Below, in pieces: positions 21,578 through 31,474 of a DNA stretch of 64,000 nt (the first letter of the stretch is position 1; every line of letters starts with the position of its first letter). The notes beneath the pieces were generated by a model. The model was not told where the DNA came from, did no database searches, and saw only the letters and a program-made list of their open reading frames with translations. The DNA is from Hydrogenophilales bacterium (GTDB taxonomy: Bacteria; Pseudomonadota; Gammaproteobacteria; Burkholderiales; Thiobacillaceae). The position numbers and the translations under genes are program-made. Location: the NCBI GenBank assembly GCA_016719465.1, contig JADJYY010000007.1, positions 1 to 64,000 of the forward strand. The letters run 5' to 3'.

Positions 21578-23512
21578 GTGAAGAAGGTCTACCTCCGCAA
21601 CCTGTTCCGCTACTACAGCTTCTACACCGGCGGCTTCGTGCTGTTCCTGTTCACCCTGGCGGTGGCGGAATTCATGGGCATGCCTGAGCAGTGGATCGGC
21701 TGGGTGTTCATGGCCGCCACCATCTCCCTCTACGCGGGCATCGGCATCATGAGCCGGACCTCCGACGTGGACGAGTACTACGTGGCGGGCCGACGCGTGC
21801 CGGCGGTCTACAACGGCATGGCCACGGGTGCGGACTGGATGAGCGCCGCCTCCTTCATCGGCATGGCCGGCACCCTGTACGCCAAGGGCTACGACGGCCT
21901 CGCTTTCGTCGTCGGCTGGACCGGCGGCTACGTGCTGGTGGCCTTGCTGCTGGCGCCCTACCTGCGCAAGTTCGGCCAGTTCACCATCCCGGATTTCATC
22001 GGCGCCCGCTACGGCGGCAACCTGGCCCGCTCCATCGCCGTGCTGGGGGCGATCCTGGCTTCCTTCACCTATGTCACCGCCCAGATCTACGGCGTCGGCA
22101 TCGTCACCAGCCGCTTCCTCGGCATCGCCTTCGAGACCGGCGTGTTCGTGGGCCTGGCCGGCATCCTGGTGTGCTCCTTCCTGGGCGGCATGCGGGCGGT
22201 GACCTGGACCCAGGTGGCGCAATACATCATCCTCATCATCGCCTACCTGGTGCCGGTGGTGTTCATGTCCTACAAGGTCACCAGCGTGCCCTTGCCGCAA
22301 CTGGTGTATGGCTCGGTGATGCAGGAACTGGAGGAGCGGGAGCGGGTGCTGATGGCCGACCCGGCCCAGGAGGAGGTGCGGCGGGCCTATGCGGCGCGGG
22401 CGGTCATGCTGGAACAGCGCTTGCGCGACCAACCCGGCGCGGCCTCGGCCCAGCGCGAGCAATGGCAAAGGGCGATGAAAGCCGCCCAGGAAAAGTCCCA
22501 GCCGATCCATCCCCACGCCGAGGCTTTTCCCGGCGCCGACGAGGCCCAGCGCGGCGAGGCCCGGCGCAATTTCCTGGCCCTGGCCTTCTGCCTCATGGTG
22601 GGCACGGCGGCCCTGCCCCACGTGCTCATGCGCTACTACACCACGCCCTCGGTCCGGGAGGCGCGGGAATCGGTGTTCTGGTCCCTGTTCTTCATTTTCC
22701 TGCTGTATTTCACGGCACCGGCCTACGCGGTGTTCGCCAAGTACGAGGTCTACACCAACGTCATCGGCACGGCCATCGCCGAACTGCCGTCCTGGGTGGC
22801 GTCCTGGACCAAGGTGGGCCTGGTGGCGGTGGAGGACATCAACCGCGACGGCATCCTGCAACTGGCGGAACTGACCCTGAACCCGGACGTGATCGTGCTG
22901 GCCACGCCGGAGATCGCCGGCCTGCCCTACGTGGTGGCCGGCCTGGTGGCGGCCGGCGGCCTGGCGGCGGCCCTGTCCACCGCCGACGGCCTGCTGCTGA
23001 CCATCGCCAACGCCCTGTCCCACGACGTCTATTTCCAGATGATCAATCCCAACGCCACCACCACCCGCCGCCTGGCGATCTCCAAGACGGTGCTGTTGGG
23101 CGTGGCCGTGGTGGCGGCCTGGGTGGCCTCCCTGCGGCCCGACACCATCCTGTCCATGGTGGCCTGGGCCTTTTCCATCGCCGGCGCCTGCTTCTTCCCG
23201 GCCCTGGTGCTGGGCATCTTCTGGCGCCGGGCGACGCGCCAGGGCGCCGTGGCGGGCATGCTGACGGGCCTGGGGCTGACGCTTTACTACCTGGTCGGCG
23301 TGAAGTTCATGGGCATGGAGAAATGGTGGGGCATCGGCGATGTCTCCGCCGGCGTGTTCGGCATTCCCGCCGGGTTTCTCGTCATTCTCGTGGTGAGCCT
23401 GTTCACATCGATGCCCGACAAGACCACCCGCGATCTGGTGGAACAGATCCGCTACCCGGCCCTTTCCGGCGCAAGGAAGGCCCCGCCCATTCAATCAAGC
23501 CAGGATGGATGA
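21578..23512 (+). CDS. sodium:solute symporter, ActP/VC_2705-like
   Basis: This 644-residue SSS-family symporter couples Na+ entry to uptake of a small organic acid such as acetate. Family segments include YYVAGRRVPAVYNGMATGADWMSAASFIGM (sodium-site region) and GLAAALSTADGLLLTIANALSHDVY. A hydrophilic insertion of about 85 residues (EELEERERVLMADPAQEEV...) between TM helices is typical of the VC_2705-like subgroup and explains the extra length. The GTG at 21578 is the best start; upstream frame is shadow of the ATPase gene. A TACAAT box (21538-21543) may be its -10. The small DUF4212 partner often found with this subgroup is not present. Confidence 0.85.
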   Translation: MKKVYLRNLFRYYSFYTGGFVLFLFTLAVAEFMGMPEQWIGWVFMAATISLYAGIGIMSRTSDVDEYYVAGRRVPAVYNGMATGADWMSAASFIGMAGTLYAKGYDGLAFVVGWTGGYVLVALLLAPYLRKFGQFTIPDFIGARYGGNLARSIAVLGAILASFTYVTAQIYGVGIVTSRFLGIAFETGVFVGLAGILVCSFLGGMRAVTWTQVAQYIILIIAYLVPVVFMSYKVTSVPLPQLVYGSVMQELEERERVLMADPAQEEVRRAYAARAVMLEQRLRDQPGAASAQREQWQRAMKAAQEKSQPIHPHAEAFPGADEAQRGEARRNFLALAFCLMVGTAALPHVLMRYYTTPSVREARESVFWSLFFIFLLYFTAPAYAVFAKYEVYTNVIGTAIAELPSWVASWTKVGLVAVEDINRDGILQLAELTLNPDVIVLATPEIAGLPYVVAGLVAAGGLAAALSTADGLLLTIANALSHDVYFQMINPNATTTRRLAISKTVLLGVAVVAAWVASLRPDTILSMVAWAFSIAGACFFPALVLGIFWRRATRQGAVAGMLTGLGLTLYYLVGVKFMGMEKWWGIGDVSAGVFGIPAGFLVILVVSLFTSMPDKTTRDLVEQIRYPALSGARKAPPIQSSQDG

Positions 23513-23595
23513 GCGCGCCGGTGGCCTCCATCGGCAGGACGGCCAACAGGCCATGAGCGGTTAGAATGTCGCGGTTTTTCCAGGAACCCACCACC

Positions 23596-24663
23596 ATGAC
23601 CGCCCTCAAGAACGATACCTTCCTGCGCGCGCTGCTGCGGCAACCCACCGGCCACACGCCGACCTGGCTGATGCGCCAGGCCGGCCGCTACCTCCCGGAA
23701 TACTGCGCGACACGTGCCCGGGCGGGCAGCTTCCTGAACCTGTGCAAGTCGCCGACCCTGGCCACCGAGGTCACCCTGCAGCCCCTGGCGCGCTACAACC
23801 TGGACGCGGCCATCCTGTTCTCCGACATCCTCACCGTGCCGGACGCCATGGGCCTGGGACTGTATTTCGCCGAGGGCGAGGGTCCCAAGTTCGAGCGGCC
23901 CCTGCGGGAAGAATGGGCGATCCGCAATCTCAAGGCCCCGGATCCCCACGACCATCTGCGCTATGTCATCGATGCCGTGGCCGAGATCCGCCGCGCCCTG
24001 GATGGTTCCGTGCCCCTGATCGGCTTTTCCGGCAGCCCCTTCACCCTGTCCTGCTACATGGTCGAAGGGGAGGGCAGCGACAGCTACACCCAGGTGAAAC
24101 GCATGATGTACGGCCGCCCGGACCTCATGCACCACATCCTGGAAGTCACCACCCAGGCGGTGATCGACTACCTCAACGCCCAGATCGAGGCCGGCGCCCA
24201 GGCCGTGATGGTGTTCGATTCCTGGGGCGGCATGCTGTCCCAGGCCGCCTACCTGGAATTCTCCCTGCCCTACATGGCCCGCATCATGGCCGGCCTGACC
24301 CGGGAACGGGAAGGCCGCGTCGTGCCGCGCATCGTCTTCACCAAGGGCGGCGGCCTCTGGCTGGAGCACATCGCCGCCTGCGGCTGCGACGCGGTGGGCC
24401 TGGACTGGACCATCGACATCGGCGACGCCCGCCGCCGGGTCGGCGACAAGGTGGCCCTGCAGGGCAACATGGACCCGAGCATCCTGCTCACCACCCCGGA
24501 AGCCGTGGCGGCGGAAGCCAAAGCCATCCTGGCGAGCTATGGCCAGGGATCGGGCCATGTCTTCAACCTTGGGCATGGCATATCCCAGTTCACACCACCG
24601 GAAAACGTGAGCGTGCTGGTGGAGACCGTGCGGGAATCCAGCCGCGCGTTCCACGCCGCCTGA
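23596..24663 (+). CDS. hemE: uroporphyrinogen decarboxylase
   Basis: HemE decarboxylates the four acetate side chains of uroporphyrinogen III to give coproporphyrinogen III in haem synthesis. The 355-residue length is normal. Motifs are the N-terminal TWLMRQAGRYLPEYC (substrate-binding Arg), AILFSDILTVPDAMGLGL (catalytic Asp), IGFSGSPFTLSCYMVEG and FNLGHGISQFTPPENV. The ATG at 23596 follows a CAGGA at modest distance. A TAGAAT box at 23562-23567 is a possible -10. It is probably transcribed alone. Confidence 0.97.
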   Translation: MTALKNDTFLRALLRQPTGHTPTWLMRQAGRYLPEYCATRARAGSFLNLCKSPTLATEVTLQPLARYNLDAAILFSDILTVPDAMGLGLYFAEGEGPKFERPLREEWAIRNLKAPDPHDHLRYVIDAVAEIRRALDGSVPLIGFSGSPFTLSCYMVEGEGSDSYTQVKRMMYGRPDLMHHILEVTTQAVIDYLNAQIEAGAQAVMVFDSWGGMLSQAAYLEFSLPYMARIMAGLTREREGRVVPRIVFTKGGGLWLEHIAACGCDAVGLDWTIDIGDARRRVGDKVALQGNMDPSILLTTPEAVAAEAKAILASYGQGSGHVFNLGHGISQFTPPENVSVLVETVRESSRAFHAA

Positions 24664-24752
24664 GAATCCGTTTCGGGCGACTGGAACGGGGCTGGTGAAG
24701 GCCTCGCCGCCCGGAGCGGCGAAAAATCGGCCGGGCGGCGCGAAACCCTTTG

Positions 24753-24782
24753 TTGACGCGGGAAAATCCCGGCAATTATAGT
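24753..24782 (+). promoter_or_regulatory. sigma-70 promoter of the zapB-like gene
   Basis: TTGACG (24753-24758), an 18-bp spacer and TATAGT (24777-24782) form a good housekeeping promoter. The expected start of transcription, 6-8 bases after the -10, is 24788-24790, which coincides with the ATG at 24789, so the mRNA may be leaderless. Confidence 0.7.
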
Positions 24783-24788
24783 GCCGGC

Positions 24789-24980
24789 ATGCAGGCCGAA
24801 CTGGACACCCTGGAAAGCAAGCTCGCTCAGATGCTGGAGCGCTATCAGGCAATGCGCGCGGAAACCCTCAAGCTGCGTCAGCAGGTCGTGGTGCTGGAGA
24901 GCAACAACAAGCAGCTCTCCGATCGCCTCGACGAGGCCCGCGCCCGCATGGAAGTCCTGCTCAACAAGATTCCGGACTAG
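24789..24980 (+). CDS. small coiled-coil protein, ZapB-like (TIGR02449-type)
   Basis: This 63-residue protein is predicted to be one continuous coiled coil (LDTLESKLAQMLERYQAMRAETLKLRQQVVVLESNNKQL) with heptad-spaced Leu. Small proteins of this kind regularly precede zapA and are thought to act with it at the FtsZ ring, by analogy to ZapB. ATG 24789 fits family starts. There is no Shine-Dalgarno, and the -10 box ends only 6 bases upstream, consistent with leaderless translation. zapA starts 83 bases downstream. Confidence 0.75.
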   Translation: MQAELDTLESKLAQMLERYQAMRAETLKLRQQVVVLESNNKQLSDRLDEARARMEVLLNKIPD

Positions 24981-25063
24981 GATGAAACGCCCCCGACGCT
25001 CGCTCCGCCCGCTGCCCATCGGGGCGGAATCTTTCCCCCGCCCACAGCCGGAAAGGCGCTGAC

Positions 25064-25375
25064 ATGGCCACCTCCAACAACGTCAGTCTGGATGTCGCCA
25101 TCATGGGCCGCGAATTCCGCGTGGCCTGCCCGGAGGACGAGCGGGAGGGCCTGCTGCAGGCGGTGTCCTACCTGGATCGCAAGATGCGCGAGATTCGCGA
25201 CGGCGGCAAGGTCATCGGCCTGGAACGCATCGCCATCATGGCCGCCCTGAACATCACCCACGATTACCTCGCCGCACGCCCCGCGCAACCCGATACCCGC
25301 GAACACCGGGAGCGGATCGAACATCTCACGGGCCTGCTTGATCAGGCCATGGCCCAGCAAGATAATCTATTCTGA
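25064..25375 (+). CDS. zapA: cell division protein ZapA
   Basis: ZapA is a 103-residue cytoplasmic protein that bundles FtsZ filaments at the division site. The N-terminal globular domain (VSLDVAIMGREFRVACPEDEREGLLQAVSYLDRKMREIRDGGKVIGLERIAIMAALNITHDYL) matches the family well, and a C-terminal helix forms the dimer coiled coil. It is followed by 6S RNA and the 5-formyl-THF cyclo-ligase gene, the same arrangement as zapA-ssrS-ygfA in gammaproteobacteria. Confidence 0.95.
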   Translation: MATSNNVSLDVAIMGREFRVACPEDEREGLLQAVSYLDRKMREIRDGGKVIGLERIAIMAALNITHDYLAARPAQPDTREHRERIEHLTGLLDQAMAQQDNLF

Positions 25376-25406
25376 TCGCTCGTGACGGCCCGTCCCGAGT
25401 GATCCA

Positions 25407-25598
25407 TCAATCTCCCTGCTGCGTTCGCGAAGGTCGCGTATTCTTTGAACCGATAAGCGTAAGCGCAGGTCACGGTCTTTCATCGCGGGCGTGCGCGTGG
25501 CTTTTGTCCATGTACCCGAAGCGGCTGAACCGTGACCGACCTTGAACCTCCGGGTTCAGGATTGCGGTCTGGACGGCGCCAGCGGGGAGACCCTCCGT
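25407..25598 (+). ncRNA. ssrS: 6S RNA
   Basis: The stretch between zapA and the cyclo-ligase gene has the 6S RNA landmarks: CCTTGAACCTCCGGGTTCAGG (25540-25560), matching the conserved arm of E. coli 6S, and a 5' TCTCCCTGCTGCGTTCGC that can pair with 3' GGCGCCAGCGGGGAGA to close the long stem around a central bubble. 6S RNA mimics an open promoter and sequesters sigma-70 RNA polymerase in stationary phase. The exact ends are estimated within about 5-10 bases. Confidence 0.92.
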
Positions 25599-25602
25599 CA
25601 AC

Positions 25603-26244
25603 ATGATCCACTCCCGCGACTATCCCGATAAGGCATCCCTGCGCCGTGAATTGCGGCGGCAACGGGGAGCCATGACGGCCGCGCAACGCCGCGACGCCGG
25701 ACAACAACTGGTCCGTCATGCCCTGCGCCATCGCTTGCTGACGCGCGCGCGCCGCATCGGTTTCTACATTCCCGCCAACAGCGAGATCGACGTCTTGCCC
25801 CTGCTTCAGCGGGCCCTGGGAATGGGCATCGAGTGCCATCTGCCCATCGTGCCCGGCCGGCGTCGGAAGAAACTCTGGTTCACCCGGCTCGGGGATCGTC
25901 CAGCCTGGGTTCTCAACCGCTATGGCATCCCCGAATATCACGCTCCGCCCGCCAGAAAGGGCCGGGCGTATCAGCTGGAAACCCTGTTCATGCCCCTGTT
26001 GGGGTTCGACGCGCGGGGCTGGCGAATCGGCATGGGGGGCGGTTACTACGATGCCAGCCTGGCCGGGCTGGCCCGACGACGCTTCCTGCGGAAACCCCGG
26101 TTGATTGGCGTGGCGTTCTCGACCCAGCAGGTGGACCGGATTCCGAGGGACCCCTGGGACATCCCCCTGGATGGGGTGCTGACGGAACGCGGCTACCTGG
26201 CCATCGGGCGCGCCGTCAGTACCGGTAGTTCAGATTGTTGCTGA
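25603..26244 (+). CDS. 5-formyltetrahydrofolate cyclo-ligase
   Basis: This enzyme (213 residues; ygfA/MTHFS family) converts 5-formyl-THF to 5,10-methenyl-THF with ATP. The N-terminal basic segment KASLRRELRRQRGAMTAAQRR and the C-terminal loop WRIGMGGGYYDASLAGL, followed by GVAFSTQQVDRIPRDPWDIPLDGVLTE, are the family signatures. It starts only a few bases after the 6S RNA 3' end, so 6S processing and this mRNA probably share a transcript. The 3' end overlaps the convergent gene on the other strand by 29 bases, and the last residues (STGSSDCC) may be non-conserved. Confidence 0.93.
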   Translation: MIHSRDYPDKASLRRELRRQRGAMTAAQRRDAGQQLVRHALRHRLLTRARRIGFYIPANSEIDVLPLLQRALGMGIECHLPIVPGRRRKKLWFTRLGDRPAWVLNRYGIPEYHAPPARKGRAYQLETLFMPLLGFDARGWRIGMGGGYYDASLAGLARRRFLRKPRLIGVAFSTQQVDRIPRDPWDIPLDGVLTERGYLAIGRAVSTGSSDCC

Positions 26245-26929
26245 GCCAGGGGTTGGATCTGGGGTCCGCCATGGGCAGCTTGAGCCACTCCTGGGCGGCT
26301 TCCCGTCCGCCAGGCCCCTCGCCGTAGGCCTTCGACCATAGGGTGGGCTTCAGGGGAACGCCCGCCCGGGCAAAAACAGGAACCATGTTGCCGATCAGGG
26401 TCAGGAACGCATGGGGAGCCAGGTTGAGCTCGGGCGACTGCTTGAGGATGGCCTGATTGAACTTGGAATCCACGCCCGACGCCATCCAGCGCAGGTAGAG
26501 ATGCGGGTCGACGAACTCGGCCCAGTTGCGCACCAGGGCCGGGTCGATGGGCCGGTTCATGCTCTTCGCGGTGACCCCGGGTTCCATGGCGACGGATGCC
26601 AGGGCGGTCATGAAGCGGGGCTCGGTGACCGCATCCAGCCATTCCTTGAGGATCTGGGGATCGTTGCCGGCCACCGCGCCCGACGTGTAAGCCTTCGCTT
26701 CCCGATCCGGCATGGCGACCACACCGGGGGAGCTCGCCTGCGCCCGTGCCCGCTTGGGCAATGACAGGCGAACCACGACACTGCCATCTTTCTGCCTGAT
26801 TTGCTTGGTCTTCAGCGCGGCGGGTTTGCCCGCCTTGGCGGATGCGCGCGTCGAACCGGCTTCGGCCTGGACACCCAGGGAAAAGCCCATTGCCAACAGG
26901 GATACTGCCAACGCCTTGCGGCATGTCAT
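26216..26929 (-). CDS. exported protein of unknown function with 13-residue [DE]P repeat
   Basis: I do not recognise this 237-residue protein. It has a signal peptide (residues 1-22), a basic Ala/Lys-rich linker, then a block in which an acidic residue, usually followed by Pro, recurs every 12-13 residues: Asp90, Glu103, Glu116, Asp129, Asp141, Asp154. The unit VDPHLYLRWMASG resembles LDPNMYTKWLAAS in the Met-rich protein encoded just upstream on the same strand, so the two are likely paralogues. The C-terminal ~80 residues (VPVFARAGVPLKPTLWSKAYG...NPWLSNNLNYRY) lack the period. No catalytic motif is seen. The start has only a weak SD. It is convergent with the cyclo-ligase gene. Confidence 0.7.
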   Translation of the reverse strand: MTCRKALAVSLLAMGFSLGVQAEAGSTRASAKAGKPAALKTKQIRQKDGSVVVRLSLPKRARAQASSPGVVAMPDREAKAYTSGAVAGNDPQILKEWLDAVTEPRFMTALASVAMEPGVTAKSMNRPIDPALVRNWAEFVDPHLYLRWMASGVDSKFNQAILKQSPELNLAPHAFLTLIGNMVPVFARAGVPLKPTLWSKAYGEGPGGREAAQEWLKLPMADPRSNPWLSNNLNYRY

Positions 26930-26960
26930 GACTAGTGCCTTAACAATCAGAGAGATAAAA

Positions 26961-26981
26961 AATATTAGCGAATAGTAACAT
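26961..26981 (-). promoter_or_regulatory. box shared with the Met-rich gene upstream region
   Basis: On the minus strand this reads ATGTTACTATTCGCTAATATT, about 30 bases before the start codon of the gene at 26216-26929. Nearly the same sequence lies upstream of the paralogue at 27774-27795. The surrounding 70 bases are unusually AT-rich. It is probably a common promoter or operator. Confidence 0.5.
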
Positions 26982-26992
26982 GCTTGATTACC

Positions 26993-27028
26993 AAAAAAAA
27001 AAGGGCGGAACCGAAGTTCCGCCCTTTT
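26993..27028 (-). terminator. intrinsic terminator of the Met-rich repeat gene
   Basis: Read on the minus strand, GGGCGGAAC, loop TTCG and GTTCCGCCC (27024-27003) are followed by a run of ten T (27002-26993). The UUCG-capped stem begins 22 bases after the stop codon at 27050. Four A/T pairs at the stem base make it potentially active in both directions. Confidence 0.92.
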
Positions 27029-27049
27029 CAGGCCGGGTCTAACCGCGAA

Positions 27050-27709
27050 TTACTTGGCGGCGGGCGCGGCGGGCACGGGGATGAAGCCGGCGAAGGGGTT
27101 CGCCATGTTGCCGTAGGTGGCGGGGTTCATCAGAGCGCCCCAGGTGCCGTAGGTCTTGGGATCAGCAGCGGCGCCGGCCCACTGGGTGTACAGATTGGGG
27201 TTCAGGGGAGCCATCATCAGGTTCATGTTGGCGGGAGCCATGGGAGCCAGGGCCCAGTTCATGTACATGTTGGGGTTCAGGGGAGCCATGCCCATTTGCA
27301 GGACGCGGGGATCCAGGGGGGACATCATCCACTTCATGTACATGTTGGGGTTCAGCATGGGAGCCATGGCAGCCATGTAGAAGTTGGGGTCCATGGAAGC
27401 GGCCAGCCACTTGGTGTACATGTTGGGGTCCAGGAAGGCGGCGTAGGACTTCAGGATGTCGGGGGACATGCCGGCCTGGGCCATCTTGGTGAAGGTGGCG
27501 GGGTCCATACCCTTCTGCATCATGATGATGGCGGTGGCGGGATCCATCAGGTTGGTCATGGCGGCAACGGCGGCCTTGGGATCCTTGGCGACGTCGGCAA
27601 CCTTGGCGGGATCCAGCAGTTGGGCAGCGGTGGACTCGGGGGTGGCGGCACCTTGGGCGAAAGCGGATTGAGCAACCAGGGCCAGGACCAGGACGGAAAT
27701 CTTCTTCAT
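27050..27709 (-). CDS. exported methionine-rich 13-residue-repeat protein, unknown function
   Basis: I do not recognise this 219-residue protein. Residues 1-19 are a signal peptide (MKKISVLVLALVAQSAFAQ). From residue 43 to the end, an Asp/Asn (or Ser/Ala)-Pro pair recurs every 12-13 residues: 43, 56, 69, 82, 94, 107, 120, 133, 145, 158, 170, 183 and 195. A typical unit is LNPNMYMKWMMSP. About 27 residues are Met, 12% of the protein, with Tyr/Trp at fixed places. DP/NP would cap short helices, suggesting a helical solenoid; Met richness could allow Cu(I) binding, but that is inference. A strong SD (AGGAG) precedes the ATG and a strong terminator follows, so it is a single well-expressed unit. 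Confidence 0.8.
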   Translation of the reverse strand: MKKISVLVLALVAQSAFAQGAATPESTAAQLLDPAKVADVAKDPKAAVAAMTNLMDPATAIIMMQKGMDPATFTKMAQAGMSPDILKSYAAFLDPNMYTKWLAASMDPNFYMAAMAPMLNPNMYMKWMMSPLDPRVLQMGMAPLNPNMYMNWALAPMAPANMNLMMAPLNPNLYTQWAGAAADPKTYGTWGALMNPATYGNMANPFAGFIPVPAAPAAK

Positions 27710-27773
27710 GACAAAACTCCTAGAGGGTTGAAAACAAAGGGGGAAAACAGGTATCTGGTACAGAGCCCGCAGT

Positions 27774-27795
27774 ATATTGGCGAATATTAGAACAT
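27774..27795 (-). promoter_or_regulatory. shared upstream box of the Met-rich gene
   Basis: The minus strand reads ATGTTCTAATATTCGCCAAT and continues as ATACT. It aligns with the box at 26961-26981 (common pattern ATGTT-n-TATTCGCyAATAT). TATACT at 27776-27771 could serve as the -10 of the Met-rich gene, with about 65 bases of leader. Confidence 0.5.
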
Positions 27796-27896
27796 TCGAT
27801 TGTTAGCTAGCGCACAGGGTATCCGGAATTGAAGATGTTGCGGCAATGCAACGATGCTTACTGGTGGGCACCACCGAAAACCGGGCGAACCCGCTT

Positions 27897-28600
27897 TCAA
27901 TCCCCCAGGTAGGCGGCGCGTACCTGGCTGTCGGACGCCAGATCCGAGGCCGCGCCCGAGAGGGTGATGGCGCCGCTTTCCATGACGTAGGCCCGCTGGC
28001 TGACGCGCAGGGCCAGATTGGCGTTCTGTTCCACCAGCAGGATGGTCACGCCTTCCCGGGCAATGGCGGCGATGGTCTCGTAGATCTTCATGACCATGAG
28101 GGGCGCCAGTCCCATGCTCGGCTCATCCAGCAGCAGCAGGCGGGGCCGGCCCATGAGGGCGCGGGCGATGGCGAGCATCTGCTGCTCGCCGCCGGAAAGG
28201 GTGCCCGCCAGTTGGCCGCGCCTTTCCGCCAGGCGGGGGAATAACTCGTAGGCTCGGGACAGATCCGCCTGGACGCCCACCTTGTCGTTGCGGGTGTAGG
28301 CGCCCATGTCCAGGTTCTCGGCCACCGTCAGGCGGCCGAAGATGCCCCGGCCTTCCGGCACCAGGGCCAGGCCCAGGCAGGCGATGGCGTGGGTGGGCAG
28401 CTTGTGCAGGCGCTCGCCGGCGAACAGGACTTCGCCGTGGGGATGGGCCAGGCCCATCACCCCCTTGAGGGTGCTGCTCTTGCCCGCGCCGTTGGCGCCG
28501 ATCAGGCAGACCAGCTCGCCTTCCGCCACCTCGAAATCGATGCCGCGCACGGCCTGGATGCCGCCGTAGGCCACCTTCAGTCCGCGCACGGACAGCAGGC

Positions 28601-28604
<4 letters not shown>
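27897..28604 (-). CDS. livF: branched-chain amino acid ABC transporter ATP-binding protein LivF
   Basis: This 235-residue ATPase is the second nucleotide-binding subunit of a Liv-type importer. Walker A GANGAGKSST, the Q-loop region, signature LSGGEQQMLAIARAL and Walker B LLLLDEPSMGLAP are intact, and the protein ends at AAYLGD as usual for LivF. I chose GTG 28604 (VSLLSVRGLKVAYGG), which overlaps the livG stop in GTGA. Genes livK-livH-livM-livG-livF form one minus-strand operon. Confidence 0.93.
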
Positions 28605-29368
<764 letters not shown>

Positions 29369-29370
29369 GG

Positions 29371-30466
<1,096 letters not shown>

Positions 30467-30483
<17 letters not shown>

Positions 30484-31396
30484 CCCGCTCCCCCAACAGT
30501 CCGGAAGGTCGGAACACCAGCACCAGGATCAGCACGAAGAAGGCGAACACGTCTTGGTAATGGCTGCCCAGGAAACCACCGGTGATGTCGCCGATGTAGC
30601 CGGCGCCCAGGGCCTCGATGACCCCCAGCAGCAAGCCGCCCAGCATGGCCCCGGCGATGTTGCCGATGCCGCCCAGCACGGCCGCCGAGAAGGCCTTCAG
30701 GCCCAGCATGAAGCCCATGTAGTAATGAGCCAGGCCGTAGTAGGCGCTCACCATCACGCCAGCGATGGCGGCGATGGCGGCGCCGATGACGAAGGTGGCG
30801 GAGATGACCCGGTCCACGTTCACGCCCATCAGTTCCGCCACTTCCCTGGATTGGGCGGTGGCGCGCATGGCCCGGCCCAGGCGGGTTCGCTCCACCAGCA
30901 GCCAGAGCCCGGCCATGAGGGAGAAGGAAAGCACGACGATGAAGATTTGCAGGTCGGTGATGTGGGCGCCCAGGATTTCATGCTGGCCGCGCGGCAGGAT
31001 GGGGGGAAACGACACGTACTGGCGGCCCCACACCAGCATGGCCAGGTTCTGCAGGATGATGGACACGCCGATGGCGGTGATCAGGGGCGCCAGCCGGGGC
31101 GCGCGGCGCAATGGCCGGTAGGCGATCTTCTCGATGCCGAAGGCCAGGGCCATGCAGGCGGGAATGGCGATGAGCAGGCCACCGAAGACGACCATGAGAC
31201 CGGGCAGGTCAGGGGCGACGCCCATCAAGACGCCGATCACGGTCAGCGCCACCATGGCGCCGATCATGGTCACCTCGCCATGGGCGAAGTTGATCAGCTC
31301 CAGGATGCCGTAGACCATGGTGTAGCCCAGTGCCACCAGGGCATAGATGCTGCCCAGCACCAGGCCGTTGATGAGTTGCTGGGTGAAGATGTCCAT
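30467..31396 (-). CDS. livH: branched-chain amino acid ABC transporter permease LivH
   Basis: This 309-residue permease has about eight TM helices and the LivH signatures NGLVLGSIYALVALGYTMVYGILELINFAHGEVTMIGA, RAMRATAQSREVAELMGVNVDRVISATFVIGA and LKAFSAAVLGGIGNIAGAMLGGLLLGV. It forms the channel with LivM. It overlaps livM by 17 bases and lies 78 bases after livK, with a heptamer-repeat element in between. Confidence 0.95.
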
Positions 31397-31403
31397 ATCA
31401 AGT

Positions 31404-31469
31404 TGGCAGTCGACAGTCTTCAGTCGTCAGCTAGGCCGTATTTCTGCCGACTGCCCACTGACCGCTGCC
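31404..31469. repeat. heptamer-word inverted element between livK and livH
   Basis: One side iterates GGCAGTC-like words (GGCAGTCGACAGTCTTCAG) and the other iterates the reverse complement (CTGCCGACTGCCCACTGACC), so the RNA could fold into a long imperfect hairpin. The architecture is the same as at 37794-37873, 39828-39890 and 59787-59867, but with a different word. Confidence 0.6.
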
Positions 31470-31474
31470 TACTT

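Noticed and set aside
24705..24726. CGCCGC/GCGGCG hairpin plus AAAAA after hemE as a terminator
   Set aside because: The run after the stem is A on the plus strand, so it would not terminate hemE, and no minus-strand gene ends here.
26984..27790. Plus-strand 268-codon Gly/His-rich frame over the Met-rich gene
   Set aside because: It is the antisense shadow of the repeat gene; the minus strand has a signal peptide, SD and terminator in the right places.
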